Source: Halolamina litorea
GTDB taxonomy: Archaea; Halobacteriota; Halobacteria; Halobacteriales; Haloferacaceae
Direction of reading: 5' to 3'
Length of the DNA stretch: 64,000 nucleotides
NCBI RefSeq assembly: GCF_026616205.1
Contig: NZ_JANHGR010000001.1
Location: 1,364,001-1,428,000 of the forward strand
The first letter of the stretch is position 1, and every line of letters starts with the position of its first letter. The notes below the pieces were generated by a model. That model saw nothing but the letters and a program-made list of their open reading frames with translations. It did not search any database and was not told where the DNA came from. This document shows, in pieces, positions 17,309-23,672 of the stretch. The translations under genes and the position numbers were made by a program.

Positions 17309-17947
17309 ATGACGCTCGTCGCCTTCGACTTCGATGGGACGCTCTCGGACGCGGAGATGCTGGTCGGCCTGGGTGATCGCTTCGGCGTCGCCGAGGCCAT
17401 CGGCGACATCACCGCCCGCGCGATGCGGGGGGAACTCTCCTACGCCGAGAGCCTCCGCGAGCGCGCCGCCATGCTCGAGGGGCTCCCCGAACACGAGGCC
17501 GCCGCGGCCTACGAGGAGACCACCCTTCGACCCGGTGCCGCGGCCGTGATCGAACGGCTGAACGACGCCGGCCACACGACCGCGATCCTGACCGGCGGGT
17601 TCACGCCGGGCGTCGAGGCGGCGCTCACCCGTGACGGCGCCGACGTGGACCGGATCGTCGCCAACGAACTCCCGACCGCCGATGGAGCACTCACGGGCGA
17701 CGTAACCGGCCCGCTGATCGAGGGGACCAAGGACGACGCGTTGACCGACCTCTGTGGGACGTACGGCGTCGACCCGGCCGACACCGTGGCGGTCGGCGAC
17801 GGCGCGAACGACCTGCCGATGCTGAAAGCCGCGGGCCACGCGGTCGGCTTCGAACCCAAGGACCCCGTCGAACCGCACTGCGACGACGTCGTCACGTCGA
17901 TGGACGCGCTCGGCGGACTGTTCGAGCGGACGGGACTGTTGGAGTAG
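17309..17947 (+). CDS. serB: Phosphoserine phosphatase (HAD family)
   Basis: A 212-residue HAD hydrolase that removes phosphate from phosphoserine, the last step of serine synthesis. The nucleophile motif FDFDGTLSD opens the protein (residues 5-13), motif II is in ILTGGFTPG, and motif III/IV is VGDGANDLPML. The cap is the small SerB type. ATG 17309 is chosen; the open frame upstream runs across the promoter. Divergent from serA, which strengthens the assignment over other HAD phosphatases. Confidence 0.92.
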   Translation: MTLVAFDFDGTLSDAEMLVGLGDRFGVAEAIGDITARAMRGELSYAESLRERAAMLEGLPEHEAAAAYEETTLRPGAAAVIERLNDAGHTTAILTGGFTPGVEAALTRDGADVDRIVANELPTADGALTGDVTGPLIEGTKDDALTDLCGTYGVDPADTVAVGDGANDLPMLKAAGHAVGFEPKDPVEPHCDDVVTSMDALGGLFERTGLLE

Positions 17948-17959
17948 CCCCGCGCGTCG

Positions 17960-19135
17960 CTACACGTCGAGTTCGTGTTGGACGGTCTCGACGGCCGCCT
18001 CGGCGTCGACGTCGACGCCGACTTCTTCGAACGCTTCGCCGATGGTCCGGACCCCGCGGAGCAGTTGCTCGGGCGAGAGGTTCCCCATGTTGCTCACGCG
18101 GAAGATGTCGCCGCCGAGGTGGGCCTGCCCCCCGGAGATGGAGACGCCGCGCTCGGAGACGGCGTCGAAGAACGCCGTGCTGTCGTCCCCGCGGGCGCCC
18201 TCGGGCAGTTCGATCGCCGTCAGCGTGTTCGAGTAGTCGCTCTCCTCGTTCAGTTCCGGGAAGGACTCCAACCCCATCGCCCACATCGCCTCGCGGAACG
18301 CCGCCGACTGCCGGCGGTGGCGGGTGATGCGGTTGCCCATCCCTTCCGACTCGATGTCCTCGACGGCGACCGCGAGGCCGCGGAACAGCGGGACGGCGCT
18401 GGTGAAGGGAGTCTGGTGTTGGCTCGCCTTCCGGCTGTGCCAGTCCAGGTCCTCATAGAACGGCGCGCCCTCGCCGTCGATGTGGGCGTCGACGCCGTCG
18501 GCGACGTAGAGCGCGGAGACCCCCGGCGGCGCCGCGAGCGCCTTCTGGCCGTCGGTGACGGCGATGTCGACGTTCCAGTCGTCGACGCGGAACTCGTCGC
18601 CGCCGATCGAGGTGACGCCGTCGACGACGAAGCGGGCGTCGTGGGCCTCCGCGATCTCGCCGATCCGCTCGACGGGGTTCAGGAGGCCCGTGCTCGTCTC
18701 GTTGTGGACGACGGTGACGACGGCGGTGTCGTCGGTGACGGCCTCGGAAACCGCCTCGGTGTCGATGGGGTCGCCCCAGCCGAACTCGACAGGCGTGACC
18801 TCACAGTGGCGCTCGGCGATCCGCTTGAACCGGCGGCCGAACTTCCCGTTGACGACCGCGACGAGTTCGTCGTCCTCCTCGACGAGGTTCGCCACGGCGG
18901 CCTCCATCCCCATCGTCGCCGTGCCGTTGAGGATCAGCGCCTCGCCGTCCCGGGCGGTCGCGGCCTCGTTCGGCGTCGATCGCTCGAACACGTAGGTCAG
19001 TCCGTCCTGTGCACGCTCGTACACCCGTTCGAACGCTGCAGAGCGGTGTGAGACCATCGGCTCGCTCATCGCCTCACGGGCGGCGGCGCTCATCGGTACC
19101 GGGCCGGGGTTGAGTAACAGAAACTCCTCGTCCAT
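17960..19135 (-). CDS. Class V aminotransferase (serine/alanine-glyoxylate type)
   Basis: A 391-residue PLP enzyme of the alanine-glyoxylate/serine-pyruvate family. It opens LLLNPGPVPMSAAAREAM, binds PLP through K in VTDGQKALAAPPG, and has the VVHNETSTGLLNP and VDGVTSIGGDEF cofactor segments. Next to serB (12 nt, convergent) and serA, a role in serine metabolism, possibly as the phosphoserine-forming aminotransferase that this region otherwise lacks, is attractive but unproven. A GGGCTTAACA box lies 30 nt before the ATG. Confidence 0.87.
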   Translation of the reverse strand: MDEEFLLLNPGPVPMSAAAREAMSEPMVSHRSAAFERVYERAQDGLTYVFERSTPNEAATARDGEALILNGTATMGMEAAVANLVEEDDELVAVVNGKFGRRFKRIAERHCEVTPVEFGWGDPIDTEAVSEAVTDDTAVVTVVHNETSTGLLNPVERIGEIAEAHDARFVVDGVTSIGGDEFRVDDWNVDIAVTDGQKALAAPPGVSALYVADGVDAHIDGEGAPFYEDLDWHSRKASQHQTPFTSAVPLFRGLAVAVEDIESEGMGNRITRHRRQSAAFREAMWAMGLESFPELNEESDYSNTLTAIELPEGARGDDSTAFFDAVSERGVSISGGQAHLGGDIFRVSNMGNLSPEQLLRGVRTIGEAFEEVGVDVDAEAAVETVQHELDV

Positions 19136-19160
19136 GTGTTTCGGTAGTTTTGCTCGGGGG

Positions 19161-19170
19161 TGTTAAGCCC
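19161..19170 (-). promoter_or_regulatory. TATA-like box of the class V aminotransferase
   Basis: Minus strand GGGCTTAACA centred about 30 nt before the ATG at 19135. Confidence 0.4.
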
Positions 19171-19245
19171 GCTGCCCGTGCGGGACTGTGGCCCACGGAC
19201 GGCCGCGCTGGCCGGCGGCGAGAGCCGACCTCGCTGAGCCGGGGC

Positions 19246-19728
19246 CTACGCCTCGATCTCGTCGAAGAGGGCGACGACGCGGGCCTGAACGGTCTCGCGG
19301 ATCTCGCGCACTCGCTCGGGGTCGGCGCCGTCGGGGTCGTCGAGCGCCCAGTCGCGCACCTCGACGCTCTCGCCGACCTCGCCCACGTCGAGGGTCGAAC
19401 AGCCCATCGTCGCCACGTAGTCACACGACTGCAGTTCCCCGATGGTGATCTCCCGCGGCGTCCGGTCCGAGAGGTCGATGTCGAGTTCGGCCATCGCCTC
19501 GATCACTTCCTCGTGGACGTGGTCCGCGGGGAGGGTACCGCCGGTGAGGATCTCGACCTCGCCCTCGAGGCCGCGGCGCTCGCGTTCGCGTTCGGCGAAG
19601 GCGGTCGCCATCTGGGAGCGCCCGGCGTTCTGGACGCACATGAAGGCGGTACAGGTGGGTTCGTCGGCGGTGGCGCTCGATTCGGTCGCTGTCGGTTCGT
19701 CGGCCGTGGTGTCGGTGGGTTCGGACAT
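19246..19728 (-). CDS. arsC: Arsenate reductase, low-molecular-weight phosphatase type
   Basis: A 160-residue LMW-phosphatase-fold protein. After an acidic, low-complexity N-terminus of about 28 residues comes the CX5R active-site loop in FMCVQNAGRSQMATAF. A second cysteine occurs in QSCDYVATMGCS, and the general-acid aspartate in VRDWALDDPDG. In this operon it most likely reduces arsenate to arsenite for export by the adjacent Acr3. ATG 19728 is chosen; it lies 29 nt after acr3. A tyrosine phosphatase role is less likely given the context. Confidence 0.88.
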   Translation of the reverse strand: MSEPTDTTADEPTATESSATADEPTCTAFMCVQNAGRSQMATAFAERERERRGLEGEVEILTGGTLPADHVHEEVIEAMAELDIDLSDRTPREITIGELQSCDYVATMGCSTLDVGEVGESVEVRDWALDDPDGADPERVREIRETVQARVVALFDEIEA

Positions 19729-19757
19729 GGTGGATCTGTGAGATCGGTCGGTGGCAG

Positions 19758-20906
19758 TCAGTCGTCGGTCGGTGCGGTCGTCGTCGACGGCTCGCCGTCG
19801 GCGCCGGTCCAGTCGAGCTTCCGCTGGAGGTACAGCGCGGCGTGGACCAGTGCGAGCAGGACGGGAACTTCGATCAGCGGGCCGACGACGGTGGCGAAGG
19901 CCACGTCGGAGGCGACGCCGAAGACGGCGACAGCGACGGCGATGGCGAGTTCGAAGTTGTTGGAGGCCGCGGTGAAGCCGATCGCGGTCGTCGTCGAGTA
20001 GTCGGCGCCGATGCCGCGCCCCATCCCGAAGCTGACGGCGAACATCGCGAGGAAGTAGACCGTGAGCGGCACCGCGAGCAACAGCACGTCGCCCGGCGCG
20101 GCGACGATGCTCTCGCCCTGCGTTGCGAACATCACGATCACGGTGAACAGCAGCGCGACCAGCGTCAGCGGATCGATCTTCGGGACGAAGGAGTCCTCGT
20201 ACCACGCCTCGCTCTTGAGTCGGGTCCCGAGGTAGCGCGTGAGGAAGCCCGCCGCGAAGGGGATCCCGAGGAAGACGACGATGGCCTCGAACACCTGCAT
20301 CGGCGTCACGTCGAAGGCCGTGATGCCCGCGGCGAGCGTCTCCAGCCCGAGTAGGCCGGGAAGGTAGAGCGCGAACAGCCAGACGTAGACGCCGTAGGTG
20401 GCGATCTGGAACAGGCTGTTGAACGCGACGAGACCGGTGACGTACTCCGTCGACCCCTCCGCGAGTTCGTTCCAGACCAGCACCATCGCGATGCAGCGGG
20501 CCATCCCGATGAACACCAACCCGAGGAAGAAGTCCGGGCGCGCGGGGAGGCCGGGGACGACGCCGCCGAAGAACACGACTGCAAGCCCGAACATCAGCGT
20601 CGGGCCGATGAGCCAGTTCTGGACGAGGCTGAGCCCGAGCACCTGCCAGTTCCGGAACACCGTCCCCAGCCGGGAGTAGTCGGCCTTCGCCAGCGGCGGG
20701 TACATCATCAGGATCAGCCCGATCTCGACCAGTCGGAGTTCCTCGACGGTCCCGGGGACCGAGGGCGCGAAGTACCCCAGCCCGACCCCCAGCGCCATCG
20801 CGCCGAGGATCCAGACGGTGAGGTACTTATCGAGGACGTCCATCGACCGCGGGTCGCCACAGACCTCACAGTCGCAGTCCGGGCCGTGGGCGTGGGCCTC
20901 AGACAT
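19758..20906 (-). CDS. acr3: Arsenite efflux permease Acr3
   Basis: A 382-residue membrane transporter of the ACR3/bile-acid symporter superfamily, with about ten membrane segments, that exports arsenite. Recognisable family segments are LILMMYPPLAKADY, GMARCIAMVLVWN (with the conserved transport cysteine) and FTAASNNFELAIAVAV. An unusual N-terminal stretch, HAHGPDCDCEVCGDP (residues 4-18), is rich in His/Cys and could bind metalloid. The ATG overlaps the arsR end by 8 nt, so expression is coupled to the repressor. Confidence 0.95.
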   Translation of the reverse strand: MSEAHAHGPDCDCEVCGDPRSMDVLDKYLTVWILGAMALGVGLGYFAPSVPGTVEELRLVEIGLILMMYPPLAKADYSRLGTVFRNWQVLGLSLVQNWLIGPTLMFGLAVVFFGGVVPGLPARPDFFLGLVFIGMARCIAMVLVWNELAEGSTEYVTGLVAFNSLFQIATYGVYVWLFALYLPGLLGLETLAAGITAFDVTPMQVFEAIVVFLGIPFAAGFLTRYLGTRLKSEAWYEDSFVPKIDPLTLVALLFTVIVMFATQGESIVAAPGDVLLLAVPLTVYFLAMFAVSFGMGRGIGADYSTTTAIGFTAASNNFELAIAVAVAVFGVASDVAFATVVGPLIEVPVLLALVHAALYLQRKLDWTGADGEPSTTTAPTDD

Positions 20907-21297
20907 CGGCGACGCTCCCGTCGAGGACGGTGACCAGCGCGACCGCACGGTTGGTCGCGCGGTAGTGTTTCCAGCGGCCGTCCTTGCGCCCCTCTACGAG
21001 TCCGGCGTCGGCCAGCGTCGACAGCGCTCGGCTCAGCCCGCTGTCGGTGACGTCGACGACGGCGCCGAGTTCACAGACGCACAGTTCCTCGCCCGCGGCG
21101 ACGAGGACCCGGGCGAGCGTGTAGCGCGTGTCGTTGGCGAGCGCCCCGAGCACGTCCAGTTCGCGCTCGACGGCGCTCCCGCCGCTGTCGGTTTCGAGGT
21201 CGCGTAACTCCGCGAGCCGGTCGTCGACGTCCTCGGGCCGACAGTCCCCGAGTTCGTCGTCGAGGTAGCGTTCCAAGCGGTCGGTGGCTTGTGCCAT
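20899..21297 (-). CDS. arsR: ArsR-type winged-helix regulator
   Basis: A 132-residue regulator. The HTH spans about residues 50-115 (LGALANDTRYTLARVLVAAGEELCVCELGAVVDVTDSGLSRAL). The CVCEL motif at the start of the recognition region is the usual As(III)-binding cysteine pair of ArsR proteins. It leads arsR-acr3-arsC and presumably represses the operon until arsenite binds. Direct repeats overlapping the promoter are the likely operator. Confidence 0.92.
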   Translation of the reverse strand: MAQATDRLERYLDDELGDCRPEDVDDRLAELRDLETDSGGSAVERELDVLGALANDTRYTLARVLVAAGEELCVCELGAVVDVTDSGLSRALSTLADAGLVEGRKDGRWKHYRATNRAVALVTVLDGSVADV

Positions 21298-21666
21298 CAG
21301 AAAACGATTGAGTAAACACGCAAGTAACTGTTTCGAGTCGATCGGGGGTATATGGGCGCAATAGCACTATGTAGCCTTCGTCAGTTCGGGGTCTGACCTC
21401 GATAGTTGCGCAGCCGTGAAACTGCAGATGGGTCAGTCCTCGGCGCGGTTGTGCTCGAACGCGAGCGACTGTGGATCGACAACTGTCGGTGCGCACGATC
21501 CACTCCCGGGCGGGTACTGTCACACCGAAGGAACGCTTACGCCGTGGTCGGCTGGGTCGCCGGCATGGCCCACGACTACGAGCGGGACCGCGACGCATAC
21601 GTCGAGAAGTGCTGCGAGAACGGGCGCGTGAAACGGCACGCGACGGGCCTCGGTGTGCTGAAGTCG
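21298..21666. other. 369-nt region without a confident gene; possible gene remnant
   Basis: The right side of the ars promoter (21298-21345) is followed by a small hairpin GTCAG/CTGAC (about 21380-21397). From ATG 21565 to about 21660 the plus strand reads as a coding-like stretch (MAHDYERDRDAYVEK onward) with GC-rich third positions. It does not end but runs antisense into the next gene; a one-base shift would give TGA at 21659. This looks like a decayed or frameshifted small gene. I do not recognise the product. Confidence 0.35.
21311..21327. promoter_or_regulatory. Candidate ArsR operator (AGTAA direct repeats)
   Basis: AGTAA occurs at 21311-21315 and 21323-21327, 12 bp apart, overlapping the TTACTTG box (minus strand) about 28 nt upstream of the arsR ATG. 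Binding there would block transcription. Confidence 0.35.
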
Positions 21667-22299
21667 CTACCGCGAGAGCGAGTCCGCCCGTTCGAGGACT
21701 TCGTAGCCCTGTGCCCGAAGCGCCGCGTCGCGGAACCGCCGCGCGACGAACCGCTGGGGGAGCCGCCGCAGGCCGAACTTCCGGTCCGAACGTACGTCGA
21801 GGACGACCTCCGTCCCCGTTCCGGTCGGCTCGATCCGGGCCGTGTAGGTCCCCCACGAGCGGCCGTCGACGGTACCGGTGATCTCTACGCGGTCGGCGGC
21901 GTCGGCGTCGGTGTCGACGCGCATCTCGACGCTCCGCAGTCCGAACAGGTAGCTGATCTCGTAGACGGCGCTGCTCCCGACCGACCGGATGTCGTCGGCG
22001 ATTCCCCACTGAAGCGCCAACGGCGGCGGCGTCGCCCCGGCGAAGTCCGCACGGACCGCTTCGGGATCGGTGTCGGTTCGGAGTCGGGCACGCCCCCCTG
22101 TTCTGAACACCGGGACTCGGGCGAGCGCGAGCAGCGCAAGAAAGGCCACCAGCGCCCACAGCAGCGGGAGCGCGAGGTACGCCGCCGCGCCGAGGAGCCC
22201 CACGGAGACCGCCGTGGCGCCGCTGACCAGTCGCTCGATCCGGCGGTAGCGCCGAACGACGGCCACCGCGCCGTCGGGAGGGTCGGCTCGGTCGGTCAC
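21667..22299 (-). CDS. Membrane-anchored protein with SRPBCC-like domain
   Basis: A 210-residue uncharacterised protein. Two adjacent membrane segments (SGATAVSVGLLGAAAYLALP and LLWALVAFLALLALARV) are followed by an acidic soluble domain of about 140 residues whose pattern (GRSWGTYTARIEPTGTGTEVVLDV) resembles lipid-binding START/SRPBCC folds. I chose GTG 22299: the alternative ATG at 22380 overlaps the start of the oppositely read neighbour and would add a low-complexity leader. Function unknown. Confidence 0.55.
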   Translation of the reverse strand: MTDRADPPDGAVAVVRRYRRIERLVSGATAVSVGLLGAAAYLALPLLWALVAFLALLALARVPVFRTGGRARLRTDTDPEAVRADFAGATPPPLALQWGIADDIRSVGSSAVYEISYLFGLRSVEMRVDTDADAADRVEITGTVDGRSWGTYTARIEPTGTGTEVVLDVRSDRKFGLRRLPQRFVARRFRDAALRAQGYEVLERADSLSR

Positions 22300-22378
22300 G
22301 GTCGGGCCGTCGGCGACGACCGGCCTCAGCGTTTCGGTCGTCGGTAGAGCGAAGGTTCCGTAGCGCCAACAGGAGGCC

Positions 22379-22690
22379 ATGACTGTCGTCGCGTTCCTCT
22401 CGGTCGCACCGGCTACTGACGGGTCGATGTCGGGCGAGGTGGCGAAAGCCGTCGCCGCGCTCGACGCGTTCGACGTGAGCTACGAGACCACCCCGATGGG
22501 GACCACCATCGAGGCCGACGATATCGGCGAACTGTTCGCCGCCGCACAGGCCGCCCACGAGGCCGTCGACGGTGACCGAGTGAGCACGTTCCTGAAGATC
22601 GACGACAAGCGGACCAGCGACGAGCCGGCGGCGTCGAAGGTCGAGTCCGTGGAGCGGGAGTTGGGGCAGGACGCGCGCAAGGAGCGTTGA
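22379..22690 (+). CDS. MTH1187/YkoF-type thiamine-binding family protein
   Basis: A 103-residue UPF0045 protein. The ferredoxin-like fold is suggested by MTVVAFLSVAPATDG, the segment VSYETTPMGTTIEADD and the C-terminal FLKIDDKR strand. Family members bind thiamine or hydroxymethylpyrimidine, or are of unknown role. AGGAGG lies 2 nt before the ATG, unusually close for a ribosome binding site. It is not linked to thiamine genes here. Confidence 0.85.
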   Translation: MTVVAFLSVAPATDGSMSGEVAKAVAALDAFDVSYETTPMGTTIEADDIGELFAAAQAAHEAVDGDRVSTFLKIDDKRTSDEPAASKVESVERELGQDARKER

Positions 22691-22718
22691 GCCCCGGATC
22701 GGCACCGAGCGCTCGTGG

Positions 22719-22729
22719 AAGATATATAC
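22719..22729 (+). promoter_or_regulatory. TATA box upstream of the PPP phosphatase-ppk genes
   Basis: aagatatatac is a strong box, but 105 nt before the ATG at 22832, implying a leader of about 80 nt, unusually long for this genome. Confidence 0.45.
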
Positions 22730-22831
22730 CCGTACAGTGAGCTATTAGCAACGAATTAACCCAGCGAGTGGGTATCCGGATTCGAGCGCCGGAACCCCTC
22801 CCGATCGAGAGGACCGTTCCCTCCTACCACA

Positions 22832-23539
22832 ATGTCCACGCCACCGCGGTTCAACGACAGCGTCGAGCCCCACCACCTTCGACTGAACGTCGACGAGTAC
22901 GACGACATCTACGTCGTCGGCGACGTGCACGGGAGCCACGTCGAACTGGAACACCTGCTCGAGAAGCTCGCTCTCGGGCCGGACGACCTCGTCCTGTTCG
23001 TCGGCGACCTCGTCCGGAAGGGTCCTTACAGCCCGCACGTCATCGACTTGGTCCGCCAGCACGACCAGCTACTGAGCGTCCGCGGCAACAACGAACAGAA
23101 GGTGATCCGCGGCGACAAGGAGCCCGACTGGCTCCGCGAGGGCGACCGGGCGTTCTTCGAGTCGCTCCCGGTCGTCATCTCCTTCGACGACGCGATGGTG
23201 GTCCACGGCGGCGTCAACCCGGCGCGGCCGCTGACGGACCACTCGATCGAGGAACTGCTCAACATGCGCGCCCCGGACGGCGACGGCTACGACGGCCCGT
23301 TCTGGTACGAGGCCTACGAGGGTCCACAGCGGGTCTTCTTCGGCCACACCGTCCACGACGAACCGTTCGTCGGCGAGCACGCCGTCGCGCTGGACACCGG
23401 CTGTGTCTACGGCGGGACGCTCACCGCCTACGACTACCGCCGCGACCGACTGGTGACCGTCGAGTCGATGGTGACCCACGAGGACCGCCGCGACTCGAAG
23501 TTCGTCGAGCCGGGCTGGCAGTCGGTCAGCCCGACCTGA
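22832..23539 (+). CDS. PPP-family serine/threonine phosphatase-like metallophosphoesterase
   Basis: A 235-residue calcineurin-like phosphoesterase. The metal-binding signatures are VGDVHGSHVEL (GDxHG), FVGDLVRKGP (GDxVDRG-like, with Leu-Val-Arg) and SVRGNNEQ (GNHE-like, with Asn for His). Later come VVHGGVNP and FFGHTVHD. These are the five PPP motifs found in PrpA/ApaH-type enzymes, so targets may be phosphoproteins or dinucleoside polyphosphates. It precedes ppk1 by 133 nt on the same strand, which suggests a link with polyphosphate or nucleotide turnover. Confidence 0.85.
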   Translation: MSTPPRFNDSVEPHHLRLNVDEYDDIYVVGDVHGSHVELEHLLEKLALGPDDLVLFVGDLVRKGPYSPHVIDLVRQHDQLLSVRGNNEQKVIRGDKEPDWLREGDRAFFESLPVVISFDDAMVVHGGVNPARPLTDHSIEELLNMRAPDGDGYDGPFWYEAYEGPQRVFFGHTVHDEPFVGEHAVALDTGCVYGGTLTAYDYRRDRLVTVESMVTHEDRRDSKFVEPGWQSVSPT

Positions 23540-23672
23540 GACCGCACCGCCGCCGCGACCCGATCCCACATGCCCACCCCCCATCCCCATAGCGACGCCG
23601 ATAGCACCGCACCGCGGTCGGCACAGCGCCGACCGTTGCCGACCGCGCCGTCGACCCCGGTGGTGAGTCGCC

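Noticed and set aside
21406-22347. Long plus-strand frame containing MAHDYERD
   Set aside because: Beyond about 21666 it is antisense to the membrane protein gene and turns Arg/Pro-rich; only the first part is reported as a possible remnant.
22300-22380. ATG 22380 as start of the SRPBCC-like membrane protein
   Set aside because: It shares the CATG with the start of the divergent MTH1187-type gene and would precede an unlikely leader; GTG 22299 fits better, though it is not proven.
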